NCBI RefSeq assembly: GCF_028752835.1
Contig: NZ_CP087952.1
Span: forward strand, 3,594,501 to 3,658,500
DNA from: Desulfosarcina sp. BuS5
GTDB taxonomy: Bacteria; Desulfobacterota; Desulfobacteria; Desulfobacterales; BuS5
Length of the DNA: 64,000 bases
Direction: 5' to 3'
Below, in pieces: positions 34,329-43,535 of the stretch (its first letter is position 1; every line of letters starts with the position of its first letter). A program made the translations under genes and the position numbers. A model generated the notes under the pieces. That model saw only the letters and a program-made list of their open reading frames with translations, ran no database searches and had not been told where the DNA came from.

Positions 34329-35330
34329 ATGTATAACCATGGCGCTTTTTCCTTTAATGTAACTAAAAAAGATACCGGAAAACGCCTTGATCAGGTCATT
34401 GCATCTACCCTTCCCGAATATTCCCGCACTCTTATAACAAGTCATATCCGCAATGGATATATTCTTGTTGCCGAGACACAAAGAAAGCCCGGATACCGAG
34501 TATCTGCAGGGGAAGAGATAAATGGAATTATTACGCCTCAGGAAGCCTTAACATGCACTCCCGAACCAATCAATATAGATATTATTTTTGAAGATATAGA
34601 TATTATTGTAGTAAATAAACCACCAGGCTTGGTGGTGCACCCTGCGCCGGGACATTATACCGGCACCCTTGTTAATGGACTGCTTTATCATTGCCCCGGC
34701 CTTGTTGATACCGGCGAGCAATTCAGGCCTGGTATTGTGCACAGGATTGATAAGGACACATCAGGCCTGCTGGTTATTGCTAAAAACCGACAGGCTCATA
34801 ACAGGCTTGCCGATCAGTTTAAATCAAGAACAATAAAGAAAAATTATCTTGCCCTTGTGCACGGTAAAATGGAATCCCAACACGGTAGAATCTCACTTCC
34901 CATAGGCAGGCATCCTGTTCAGAGAAAGAAGATGTCGACAATCAGCAGAAATAGCAGGGAAGCTGTAACGATATGGAAGGTCAAAGAGTGTTTTGAAAAC
35001 GCAACACTTATTGAAGTTAATCTAAAGACCGGCAGGACGCACCAGATTCGCGTTCATACAGCTGTATTGGGGCATCCGGTTTTAGGCGATCAGATATATG
35101 GCGGGAAAAAAAGGGATAAGTTTGTTGAAGAAAAAACATCCCGACAAATGCTGCATGCCTGGAGACTTGAATTTTTGCATCCCATAAAAGGGAATAGAAT
35201 TTTTCTTGAAGCGCCTATTCCTTCCGATATGGAGCAGGTACTTAGTGCTCTGCGGTCCGGGGTTAAGCTTACTGCCGGCACGTCGATCGAACCCTTACCT
35301 TTCCATCGAATCCGGCCGAAGCGGTTCTAA
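34329..35330 (+). CDS. rluD: 23S rRNA pseudouridine synthase, RluD type
   Basis: 333 residues from ATG 34329, 16 nt after carD. An S4 RNA-binding domain (RLDQVIASTLPEYSRTLITS) precedes the catalytic domain: GIVHRIDKDTSGLLVIAKN with the catalytic Asp, KNYLALVHG and KTGRTHQIRVH. The last about 22 residues after LSALRS are atypical and run into a hydantoinase-like remnant, so the natural C-terminus was probably altered by a deletion. Confidence 0.93.
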   Translation: MYNHGAFSFNVTKKDTGKRLDQVIASTLPEYSRTLITSHIRNGYILVAETQRKPGYRVSAGEEINGIITPQEALTCTPEPINIDIIFEDIDIIVVNKPPGLVVHPAPGHYTGTLVNGLLYHCPGLVDTGEQFRPGIVHRIDKDTSGLLVIAKNRQAHNRLADQFKSRTIKKNYLALVHGKMESQHGRISLPIGRHPVQRKKMSTISRNSREAVTIWKVKECFENATLIEVNLKTGRTHQIRVHTAVLGHPVLGDQIYGGKKRDKFVEEKTSRQMLHAWRLEFLHPIKGNRIFLEAPIPSDMEQVLSALRSGVKLTAGTSIEPLPFHRIRPKRF

Positions 35331-35686
35331 ACGGGATCGCACATATTGCCGGCCGCCGGGATGTCCGCATCGTGCATGGATCCACCGTAGCTACAAATGC
35401 TATTCTTGAAAGAAAGGGCGCTGTAACAGCGCTTATAACAAACAAGGGTTTTGAGGATGTGATCGAGATCGGAAGGCAGAACAGGCACAACCTGTACGAG
35501 CTTTTTTATCGAAAACCGGCGTCGCTTGTGGCGCAGCAACTGCGTTTCGGCGTCAATTGCAGGGTCAACTCTGATGGCACGGTTCTCCAGGAACCTGATG
35601 ATAAAGAATTACACGAAATAATCAAAAGAATAGAAGCATCAGGTGCGGAATCGGTTGCGGTATCATTCTTGTTTTCTTTTAAAAAT
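35285..35686 (+). pseudogene. Hydantoinase/oxoprolinase N-terminal fragment
   Basis: One frame reads LTFPSNPAEAVLNGIAHIAG, VRIVHGSTVATNAILERKGA, then LITNKGFEDVIEIGRQNRHN and AESVAVSFLFSFKN, an internal part of a hydantoinase A-type N-terminal domain. The true N-terminus is missing (stop at 35264-35266) and the gene is cut by the insertion sequence at 35687. Only about 130 of several hundred codons remain. Confidence 0.8.
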
Positions 35687-37015
35687 CGGTGCTCTCCCGC
35701 TACTACATTGATTATAAACCGAGCAGGTTTAATGTTTTAATTGAAAGTTAACATAGCTTTTTGTTACATACTGTTTATTTTTAATTCTGATTTGATGCTT
35801 ATTTTTAAAACAAACAAGGACTCATTTTTGCTTCTTGCTACCCAGTTTGGGAGGAAAAGATTATGAGAAAATCATCAGATTGGAATCAACCTTGCCCGAA
35901 CAAAAATTGTAAGTGCTATGGGCAAGTAAATCAAAGAAATATTAGTTCTATCAGTACTTATATGACAAAAAGTGGTAAAAGGCGTATTTTTAAATGTTCT
36001 ATCTGTGGCGAAAGATTTTCCGAAACACGTGACACTGCTTTTTTCGATCTAAAAACTGAAGAAGAAAAGGTAATGATGGCATTGAAGATGATCCTGGTAA
36101 ATGTTGGAATAAGTGGAATCGCTTTCGTGCTTGGTATTAAAGAGGATACCGTTTTGTTCTGGTTGGATAAAGCATATAAAAACGCAGATGCAATTAACAA
36201 AGCGCTTCTCAAGGAACTTCCTGTAACTCATGTGGAATTGGATGAAATGTGTAGCTTTGTCAGGCGAAAAGTAAGTAAAAAATCTGAGAATACGAAACCT
36301 GAGAGCAGTCAAGAAGCAGAAGATGGTCGACAATGGATCTGAATCAGTTATGCTCCGCAATTCCGTCTTATTCTGGCTATGGTTGTTGGCCCCAGGACAT
36401 TTGAAACCGCTCTTTCACTCATTGCAATGACTGCTGGCATAGTATTGGGAGTTCTCTGCTTCTTTAGCGACGGGTTTAGCTGCTACTTCAATGCTCTGCT
36501 TGAATACTACCATGAAATAAAAATCTTCCCAAAAACCGGACAAAGGGGACATCCGAAAGAGCCTGTTAAAGAGCCTCATTCTGAGTTGGTATATGGCCAG
36601 ATGGTAAAAGAGAAGAAAAATGGAAAACTCCTCAAGATCACTTACCGCATCAGGTGTGGAGCAGAACGACTTGCTAAACTGGGGTTCAAAATAGGCACCA
36701 GTTTCCTTGAAAGATTGAACCTTACCATCAGGCAATCTCTCTCTCCTCTGAAACGAAAGACTCTTGGCTATAGCAAAAATAGAGAAAATCTTAAAAAACA
36801 AACTGTTTTTTTTCAAGCATTTTATAACTTTGCTCGTTCACATATGAGTCTCCGGGAAAGGATCTGTGATTCTGAAGAACGTTTTCAAAAAAAATGGAAT
36901 CAAAAAACTCCAGGTATGGCAGCCGGAATTACTGACCACGTTTGGACGTTTAGAGAACTCTTAACTGTAAAAATTGCTACTGATTTATAATCAATGTAGT
37001 AGCGGGCGAGCACCG
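35687..37015 (+). mobile_element. IS1-like insertion sequence
   Basis: 1329 bp with 32-bp terminal inverted repeats (CGGTGCTCTCCCGCTACTAC... at 35687-35718; complement at 36984-37015), differing at one position. No target duplication is apparent, consistent with a deletion of adjacent hydantoinase sequence. It carries one transposase gene with an internal stop. Confidence 0.85.
35863..36990 (+). pseudogene. IS1-like transposase with an in-frame TGA
   Basis: The frame starts at ATG 35863 after GGGAGG. It has a zinc-ribbon region (CPNKNCKCYG and CSICGERFSETRD), a helix-turn-helix and the first DDE block HVELDEMCSFV. TGA at 36340-36342 follows DGRQWI, then the same frame continues ISYAPQFRLILAMVVGPRTF, CFFSDGFSCYF and SFLERLNLTIRQ. 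Tryptophan is usual at the stop position in relatives, so a TGG to TGA change is likely. Exact IS family is by pattern only. Confidence 0.78.
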
Positions 37016-37151
37016 TTTTTCCTGGTATTGCAAGAAAAACATCCCTGGATTCCGGCTAAATACATGCCGGAATGACGACGTTAAAAAAGTATTTCACGGA
37101 AGTGTCGCTGTAGTGTTAATTTATCATTTTCATATAAAAAAGAGGATCATA

Positions 37152-38933
37152 ATGAGATTCCCTTACGGATTATGCGATTTTAACAAAATTATAACCAAAG
37201 GTTATTTTTATTGCGATCGCACAAATTTTATTACCTTGCTCGAAAATACCGGAAATTTCCTTCTTTTTTTGCGTCCCCGCAGATTCGGCAAAAGCCTTGT
37301 GCTTTCGATGCTTGAAAACTATTACGATCTGGCAAGAAAAGATCGGTTCCAGGATCTCTTCGGCCATCTTCTGATCGGCAAAAACCCCACTCCCTCGCAC
37401 AATCAATACTTTATCCTTAAATGGGATTTTTCCTGTGTTGACCCTTCAGGAAACTCAAAAGATATTAAACGCGCATTTCATGGTCATATAAATTCCTGCA
37501 TTGAAGCATTTGCCATGGATTATGAAGATTACCTTGTTCGGGAAATCAAGGTTGACCTTAACGATGCCACCCGCTCAATCAAATCTCTTTTATCTGTAAC
37601 CCGCAAATCCGGGCATCCTGTTTATCTGTTGATAGATGAATATGATAACTTTGCAAATGAAGTCATGATGGGCATACGGAAGAAAAAAGAAGATATATAT
37701 GAAGCCCTTGTTTATGAGGAAGGGCCGCTGAAAACATTGTTTAAGGCAGTAAAGGCCTCAACCGATGGTTCCGGTTTTGACAGAAGTTTCATTACAGGGG
37801 TATCGCCTGTGGTAATGAGCGATATTACAAGCGGCTACAATATCGCAAAAAATATATATTTGAATCCTGTTTTTAACGATTTGTGCGGATTTTATAAAAA
37901 CGAGATAGAAAAAGCCTTGCATGCAATATCAGCAGAATGCGGACTAAAAGAAAAAGATATTGCAGAAGCCCTTGATCTCATGCGTGTTTATTATAATGGC
38001 TATAAATTCGCGGCGGATGCAAAAGAGCCTGTTTATAATCCCACCCTGGCAATCTATTTTATTGAAGCATTTGCCGGAACCTGCAAATATCCCAGGAAAA
38101 TGCTCGATTCCAACCTTGCGGCAGATGAGGCAAAGCTTCAGTATATATCCCAAATACCTAAAGGCGGGCAGCTTTTGCTTGACCTGATAAAAAAACATAA
38201 TTTTCTTGTAATATTTGATCTAAGTGATCGTTTCGGGATTCAGCAGATGCTGACGGACAAAAGTAAAGATTTTGTTTTTGCAATCTCTTTTTTATATTAT
38301 TTTGGAGTGTTGACAATAGCCGGTGAAACAGACGAAGGTGAGTTGATTTTGCAGGTTCCGAACCTGGTAACCCGCGGTCTTTATGTGGAGCGGATTCAGC
38401 AGATGCTTCTGCCGGAACCTGTTGACCGGGATGACGGGGTTTTTGCTGCAAGGCAGCTTTATACCAAAGGAAATATGCAGCCGTTATGCGAGTTTGTCGA
38501 ACAGAGATTTTTTAAGGTATTTCACAATCGGGATTATAGATGGGCAAACGAATTTACCGTCAAAACGGCTTTTTTAACACTCCTTTATAATGATATATTA
38601 TATATTATTGATTCTGAAAAAGATGCAGGCGGCGGTTATGCCGACCTGACCATGATCATCCGTCCCGACATGAGGCGGTTCAAAATTCTTGATGTTTTGA
38701 TAGAATTTAAATATGCAGGGCTTAAAGAAGCCGGTTTAACAGGAGCAAAAGCAAAAGCCCTGACCATGGACGAACTTCGCCTTATTCCCGCAATGCAGGC
38801 CGGGATGGAAGAGGCCAAAAAGCAGATCAGGCAATATGGCGATGCGCTGGAGAAAAAATACAGTGATCTACGGCTTAAACGATACGCCGTGGTGTCGCTT
38901 GGCTTTGAAAGATTGTTGTGGGAAGAAGTGTAA
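37152..38933 (+). CDS. AAA-ATPase-like protein with C-terminal PD-(D/E)xK nuclease domain
   Basis: 593 residues from ATG 37152 (MRFPYGLCDFNKIITKGYFY), the usual start of this family. The N-terminal AAA-ATPase-like domain has a Walker A-like RPRRFGKSLVLSML and Walker B-like PVYLLIDEYDNFANEV. The C-terminal DUF1703 domain shows the nuclease pattern AFLTLLY, GYADLTMII and ILDVLIEFKYA. Proteins of this kind are abundant in genomes rich in accessory DNA; their role is not established. AGAGGATCATA precedes the start. Confidence 0.85.
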   Translation: MRFPYGLCDFNKIITKGYFYCDRTNFITLLENTGNFLLFLRPRRFGKSLVLSMLENYYDLARKDRFQDLFGHLLIGKNPTPSHNQYFILKWDFSCVDPSGNSKDIKRAFHGHINSCIEAFAMDYEDYLVREIKVDLNDATRSIKSLLSVTRKSGHPVYLLIDEYDNFANEVMMGIRKKKEDIYEALVYEEGPLKTLFKAVKASTDGSGFDRSFITGVSPVVMSDITSGYNIAKNIYLNPVFNDLCGFYKNEIEKALHAISAECGLKEKDIAEALDLMRVYYNGYKFAADAKEPVYNPTLAIYFIEAFAGTCKYPRKMLDSNLAADEAKLQYISQIPKGGQLLLDLIKKHNFLVIFDLSDRFGIQQMLTDKSKDFVFAISFLYYFGVLTIAGETDEGELILQVPNLVTRGLYVERIQQMLLPEPVDRDDGVFAARQLYTKGNMQPLCEFVEQRFFKVFHNRDYRWANEFTVKTAFLTLLYNDILYIIDSEKDAGGGYADLTMIIRPDMRRFKILDVLIEFKYAGLKEAGLTGAKAKALTMDELRLIPAMQAGMEEAKKQIRQYGDALEKKYSDLRLKRYAVVSLGFERLLWEEV

Positions 38934-39183
38934 CAACGATTATTGTACAGACCTCGTATTTTTATCAATATTAATTAGACGCTATGATATCTAATAATCT
39001 GAATATATTTATAATTAAAGCTATAGTGTAAAGCTGTATAAAAATTGGACACGGCAATTTTCATGCCATCGTTTTGTTTAAATTAATTCAATAAGTTAGT
39101 GGTAAAATTTATAAAAACATTGTCGAACTCAAATACCGAGGTCTGTTGTAGAAAATTTACAGTAAGAAAATAATTGGTTTATC

Positions 39184-39304
39184 GTTTCCACGCTCCAGCG
39201 TGGGAACGCATACCATGTGGGGTTCCCACGCTGGAGCATGGGAACCAGGCAAGGATATATTTTACCTTCGTTCCCTCGTTCCCAGGCTCTGCCTGGGAAT
39301 GAGG
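39184..39304. repeat. Cluster of three dispersed hairpins
   Basis: The 822-bp gene-free stretch 38934-39755 contains this cluster: TTTCCACGCTCCAGCGTGGGAA, GGTTCCCACGCTGG/CATGGGAACC and TCGTTCCCAGGC/GCCTGGGAATGAG. The same CCCACGCTGGAGCATGGGAACC unit sits inside the R2 element at 42818-42950. These are common dispersed repeats; no gene is seen in the rest of the stretch. Confidence 0.75.
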
Positions 39305-39344
39305 GAAAAAATCTCCAGCTTTTTTTAATCATAGCCCATCATTT

Positions 39345-39397
39345 AATCATATAAATCACAGTTCAGATAATTGTCTGAACTGTGATTTTATATGATT
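39345..39397. repeat. Strong isolated stem-loop
   Basis: AATCATATAAATCACAGTTC and its complement GAACTGTGATTTTATATGAT form a stem of about 23 bp with one bulge, loop AGATAATTGTCT partly paired. T-rich sequence follows, so it could terminate transcription or be a REP-like unit. Confidence 0.6.
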
Positions 39398-39755
39398 TTG
39401 GGATTTCCCTGATTAGAAACGATGACGAAATAACTTCTCCTCAGGCGCTATTGAGCCTCAGGGGTTCTGGTGTTCCCGCCGCCGAAGATGAACATAATTA
39501 GATCATGCCTGGTTCCAATACTCCGGCGTAGGAACCCATTTTTTTTAAACCCTTAACTGCCGGAACAGATATAATCAGCTTTACAGTTATCAATCTTTTT
39601 GCTAAATTTATAAGAAGTAAGGAAAATTCAAAAAAGTGATCTCGGAACAATTTCCAGTCAACCCCAAAGAGGTAGTGGCATTCTTGATTTTGAAGCATGG
39701 GAAAAAATAAAGTCATAATCACCGGCATCCTCACACATTAACGGGAGAATTAATT

Positions 39756-40208
39756 ATGGAAAATGAAATAAAACAGCAGGAGCAGATGAAACTGCCGCAG
39801 GATTTCCAGACTCTTATCGCCGGTTTTTTCCCTAATACAAAATATTTTGACAGCCGGTTTGATCTTTTACAGGTTCAAATCGATGAATCAAGAAGAAATC
39901 AGGAACAGATCAAGGAGCAACTCAGAGATTTTAAAGGAGATACTGATAAACGCTTTGATAAGGTGGATCAAAGGTTTCAGCAGGTAAATCAAAGGTTTGA
40001 TCAGATTGATCAAAGGTTTCAGCAGGTGGATCACAGATTTCAGCGGCTTGAAGACAAAATAGACAATCTGATTGAACGTATTGATGTCAAGATTGATAGA
40101 GGTTTAAAAGAAAACCGGAATATGACTGTAAGACTTTTCACATTTGCGCTCTCTTTCTCTCTTGTTGCGGTAATCGGGATGTTTGGAAAACTTTTTGGGT
40201 TGTTTTAA
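39756..40208 (+). CDS. Coiled-coil protein with C-terminal membrane anchor
   Basis: 150 residues. A heptad block of near-identical units (RFQQVNQRFDQIDQRFQQVD) spans about residues 65-95; then VRLFTFALSFSLVAVIGMFG forms one membrane segment. Repeats at DNA level (AAAGGTTTCAGCAGGTGGATC) suggest recent expansion. GGGAGAATTAATT precedes the ATG. Similar small anchored coiled coils are widespread in mobile regions; function unknown. Confidence 0.7.
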   Translation: MENEIKQQEQMKLPQDFQTLIAGFFPNTKYFDSRFDLLQVQIDESRRNQEQIKEQLRDFKGDTDKRFDKVDQRFQQVNQRFDQIDQRFQQVDHRFQRLEDKIDNLIERIDVKIDRGLKENRNMTVRLFTFALSFSLVAVIGMFGKLFGLF

Positions 40209-40551
40209 AAAGTAGGGACGGATTCTATATCCGCCCTGTCAGTATCCGCCAAAGATACAGGGTCAGGGGTTCCTTTCCGGTCGGGACGGTCATCCTGAAT
40301 GCATAAAAACCTGGTCGCAAACCAGGGCCTGGCTAAGTTCGGGTCTTCCGGATCTTCTCCGAAATCCTGCGGCGCTATCCCGAGATCCGGATAAAAAAAA
40401 TCGGTTATACTTTTTTTTATATTATACATCTCTTCAATGGCGGTATTTACAGCGGCATTGTCAGTCACGGTACTGAAAGTAGCGGCGACAAAAAAGGCCA
40501 TCATTGACATTATAAAGATAACCACCACGAATTCCAATTTCATGTCGGTAT
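40205..40551 (-). pseudogene. Pseudopilin gene fragment, cut at the prepilin cleavage region
   Basis: Read on the minus strand, LEFVVVIFIMSMMAFFVAATF is the hydrophobic helix of a type IV pilin/pseudopilin with Glu5 retained. It continues MYNIKKSITDFFYPDLG and ARPWFATRFLC, resembling minor pseudopilins. The leader peptide and cleavage glycine are gone because a truncated ISL3 transposase joins in frame at about 40552. The C-terminus also looks replaced. Confidence 0.6.
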
Positions 40552-41404
40552 CTTTATTTTGAAGTCTTCTACGAACTTGATTCATACGTTCGTTTAATTG
40601 TTTCATTACATGAAATCGATCGACAACTACCATTGAACGAGGCAATTTTTTTTTAACGGCTTGTGCGTATGGCCTCCACATATCTATTGATACGTAACGT
40701 ATAGACTTTTTTTGTCTGTAACTTAAGGCCGTTATCCATTTTTCTAATGACTTTTTCTCTCGATCAGGCAAAATTGCGAGAATGCATTTTCTGTCAATAT
40801 CCGAAATAACGAGCACATATTGTTTATACCGTTTTTTTAAAGATATCTCATCAATTCCTAAAACTCTTGTTTCCATTCTATCAATGCAGTTCTTTTGAGA
40901 AGAATAATGTTTTAAAATGTCACATACAGTTGACTGGCTTAAGCTTTCTTTATTAGCTACTTTTTTTCGATTACTTGATAAGCAAGATTCATAAACATGT
41001 CGTTCAAAAGCATGGGTCTGCCTCCGATAGGCATCAATAAAAGACAGCTCCTCAGTGAATACTTTATTACACTGATCACATTTAAAACGGCGGGATATAA
41101 AATGAAGAAAGGTTTTCTTCCCCCAAATGTCTAAATGGCGTACACATCGCTTTTCTTCAGCATGTATATTTTCGCAGATTGCCCCACATTTTGGGCAAAT
41201 AGCAACATCATTTTGATGGATACAGTATAGATGCAATACCTCATAAGTATCTTCACGGCGAACCATGTACATAGTTACAATCAATGCTGAAATACCAAGT
41301 AACTCTGTTAATACGGTATCGTTAGCTTTTTTAAATTCTGCTTTACAAATACGTTTCACTGATCGAGCAGCATCCTTAATAAATGAAATTGGCAAAAGTA
41401 ACAT
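40552..41404 (-). pseudogene. ISL3-family transposase, C-terminus deleted
   Basis: From ATG 41404 (MLLLPISFIKDAARSVKRIC): zinc-binding CPKCGAIC and CDQCNKVFTEEL, HTH LSQSTVCDILKHY, and DDE core VLGIDEISLKKRYKQYVLVI, SIDMWRPYAQAV, VVVDRFHVMKQLN. The normal protein continues about 100 residues to the last catalytic Glu. Here it stops matching after RRRLQNK and runs on into the pseudopilin fragment. Upstream, its 5' flank is interrupted by the IS4-type element at 41478. Confidence 0.85.
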
Positions 41405-41477
41405 CTGGGAATTACTCCTTATTAGGGTTTTTCCCATTGTTAACTATTACAAATAATTGACTTGGTCTACTTTTTTT

Positions 41478-42785
41478 CAGTAGTGTCCGGTTAAGTTTTT
41501 GCATATAGCATTTGCTCTTTGATAATCAGATTATTAGACCATACGTTTTTTTCGTCAGTACGTAATTCGTTCTGGATGGTATTTCTAAGCTGACGAATCC
41601 TCTTTATTGATACAGGTTCATTAAACTGTTCATGGCAGTATATGGCCATAAGCAGGTAGGTTATTAACCCCGCAAGGATTTGAACCATCAGGCCATATCT
41701 ACTGTGAGCAATCAAGTGGTACACTTTTAAATGTTTCTTCCACCATTTGAAAAAAGTTTCGATATCCCATCTAAGCTTATAAACGGTTGCAACCTGCTCG
41801 GCTGTAAGATCATAACGATCAGTTGCCACAAAATATTTGACACCGGCAATTTTATAACCAACCAGTCGAACCGGCTTTCTGGTCTGGTTTACCCCAGGAG
41901 TGCCAAGAAGAACCACAGCATCATAAAAAATATAGCTGTCGGGATCAACAGGCTGCTCTTTGATAATAGTTCTTGTTGTTTTCGCTTTGATGCGGCAAAC
42001 AAAATGTTTTTTTTCATCCTGAAGAAGATCAAAATCCTTATGTGATTGATACCCCCGATCCATGATTCCTGTTTGGCCTTTTGTAAGGATAGACCTGACA
42101 AAGGGGCGTTCAGCGCCATTTCCATTTGTCAGATGAATTTTTATAGGAATCTTGCGATTGACATCAAAGCCGAAATGGCCTTTTGCTTTTTTAGCGCCTT
42201 TTCTGTAATCAGCCCAGTACATGGACAGAACTGCATCAATTAAAGATCCATCAATGGAAACGAGTTCACCGAGATCTGAATAATTTGATGGTAAAGCATT
42301 TTGTGCCTGGCTGCAAAGAGCTTGAAAAACATATTCAAGCTGTTCAAGCCCTCGAGAATTGATAATTTCGGAAAAACTGCTACGACTGATCCCTCCATCT
42401 GGAGCGACACATTCTTTGGCAAAATCGTCTTCTTTAAGGTGTTGAATAAGATCACGAGCTGATTCATGTTCTTGTAGATGGAAAAATATCAGTGCGTGAA
42501 GCTGATCTTCAAAAGTCATTTTCAATGGCCTGTGACCTCGGGATTTAAGCTGTGGCGTGTCAGGAAAAATCTTTTGCAAAGGTTTGAGAAATCGAGCATG
42601 AGATTGGGGATTAAAATTCTTTTTTGGGATATTGAATATGTCCATTTTTGTCTTAACTCCTTGTTATAATTATATTTTATAACAAAACGATAAAAAATTT
42701 TTATTTGGTTTGTCAAGTAAAAAATGAACATTTTTCTAATTTTTTTATCCCATATAACATGCAAAAACCTAACCGGACACTACTG
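41478..42785 (-). mobile_element. IS4-family insertion sequence, complete
   Basis: 1308 bp. Terminal inverted repeats CAGTAGTGTCCGGTTAAGTT (left) and complement of AACCTAACCGGACACTACTG (right). A 9-bp direct repeat ACTTTTTTT flanks it (41469-41477 and 42786-42794), although the T-tract lowers its weight. The element is inserted just upstream of the ISL3 transposase. Confidence 0.85.
41491..42645 (-). CDS. IS4-family transposase
   Basis: 384 residues, intact. DDE residues are in VSIDGSLIDAV (D), GIMDRGYQSHKDF (D) and the YREK-type block TVYKLRWDIETFFKWWKKHLK (E). The N-terminal DUF4372-like region FNPQSHARFLKPLQKIFP is present. AAGGAG precedes ATG 42645. Likely the most recent and active transposon of the window. 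Confidence 0.92.
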   Translation of the reverse strand: MDIFNIPKKNFNPQSHARFLKPLQKIFPDTPQLKSRGHRPLKMTFEDQLHALIFFHLQEHESARDLIQHLKEDDFAKECVAPDGGISRSSFSEIINSRGLEQLEYVFQALCSQAQNALPSNYSDLGELVSIDGSLIDAVLSMYWADYRKGAKKAKGHFGFDVNRKIPIKIHLTNGNGAERPFVRSILTKGQTGIMDRGYQSHKDFDLLQDEKKHFVCRIKAKTTRTIIKEQPVDPDSYIFYDAVVLLGTPGVNQTRKPVRLVGYKIAGVKYFVATDRYDLTAEQVATVYKLRWDIETFFKWWKKHLKVYHLIAHSRYGLMVQILAGLITYLLMAIYCHEQFNEPVSIKRIRQLRNTIQNELRTDEKNVWSNNLIIKEQMLYAKT

Positions 42786-42817
42786 ACTTTTTTTTTAAAT
42801 TTTTTCATATATTTTTC

Positions 42818-42950
42818 GACATCCTTCATTAAAGGCCAAAAGTAGTTTACACTTTTTAATGTAAAATTGCACTTCTCGTTCCCACGCTGGAGCATGGGAA
42901 CCAGGCAAGAACCAGCATCTAAAAAGTGTAAACTAAATTTGAAGGATGTC
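42818..42950. mobile_element. MITE-like element, family R2 copy 3, carrying another hairpin
   Basis: 133 bp between GACATCCTTCATTAAAGGCC and complement of TTTGAAGGATGTC. Ends match R2 copies at 27572 and 29944, including AAAAGTAGTTTACACTTTTT. Flanks TATTTTTC / TATTTTTT agree at 7 of 8 positions. The usual core is replaced by the CCCACGCTGGAGCATGGGAA hairpin. 42646-42817 otherwise holds only the end of the IS4-type element. Confidence 0.75.
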
Positions 42951-43221
42951 TATTTTTTCACACTATTCCGCGATGAACCCTATTGTATCGGAAAAAATAC
43001 CTGTGGATGTGGTTATTAACAAGCTGGAGCAGAATCAGGATGGAAGTTTTTATCTGGACGGCAATGCTTTTACGGGACGTTCGATTATAGAATTTAACAA
43101 TAGCCTTTCGCGGCTTGATCGCTTTAAAACTACCATTCTTGAAACCATAAAGCGGGACGAAGCTTCATCCAGCCCAAGAACAAAGATGCTGCGTAACCGT
43201 TCACGGTTACAAGCGGCATAA
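42946..43221 (+). pseudogene. Possible PilN-like C-terminal fragment
   Basis: The 91-codon frame starts on an ATG inside the R2 element end. SEKIPVDVVINKLEQNQDGS, FYLDGNAFTGRSIIEFNNSL and LDRFKTTILETIKRD follow the order of the PilN/fimbrial-assembly C-terminal domain (IPxDVWLxxLxxxxG...). It ends inside the GTAACCGTTCACGG repeat. Probably a gene remnant trapped between two repeats; assignment is tentative. Confidence 0.4.
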
Positions 43222-43421
43222 TTTCCTGTTTATAAATTGAATCTCAGGCCATCAACGTAAGGCGGGACAGCTACTTTGGTGGATTCGTCGCTTACGCTCC
43301 TTAATCCACCCTACGGTTCAAGAGCAACGTAAGTTTGTAGGGTGGATTAAGCGAAGCGAATCCACTGAAACCCGCTGTATTTTTCAACCGTTAACTGTGA
43401 ACCTATAACCGTGAACGGTTA
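43191..43421. repeat. Inverted-repeat region, same arms as the 13631 insertion
   Basis: GTAACCGTTCACGGTTAC (from 43193) and CCGTGAACGGTTAC (to 43421) bracket the region. Inside is a nested inverted repeat: 43279-43314 and 43337-43364, GTAGGGTGGATTAAGCG arms, a widely dispersed hairpin. It fills the gap 43222-43535; beyond 43421 nothing is recognised. Confidence 0.7.
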
Positions 43422-43535
43422 CGAATATTGAAATCAAACCCGGCTATAGTCCGGCCACTTGCAGGCTACCGGTTATAACCAAAAAGTATCGACAGGATAT
43501 TGATTAATATGGAAATATTCTAATCTATGTGTAAA

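Noticed and set aside
13436-36342. UGA codons inside the MazF-like gene (13436) and IS1-like transposase (36340) as evidence of UGA recoding or selenocysteine
   Set aside because: Many intact genes here end in TGA, another transposase is interrupted by TAG instead, no SECIS-like hairpin follows either codon, and neither family has known selenocysteine members. Both loci show other decay.
43272-43364. Regulatory RNA from the GTAGGGTGGATTAAG hairpin
   Set aside because: This is a widely dispersed repeat unit and here is nested in another repeat; no promoter or terminator supports an RNA gene.
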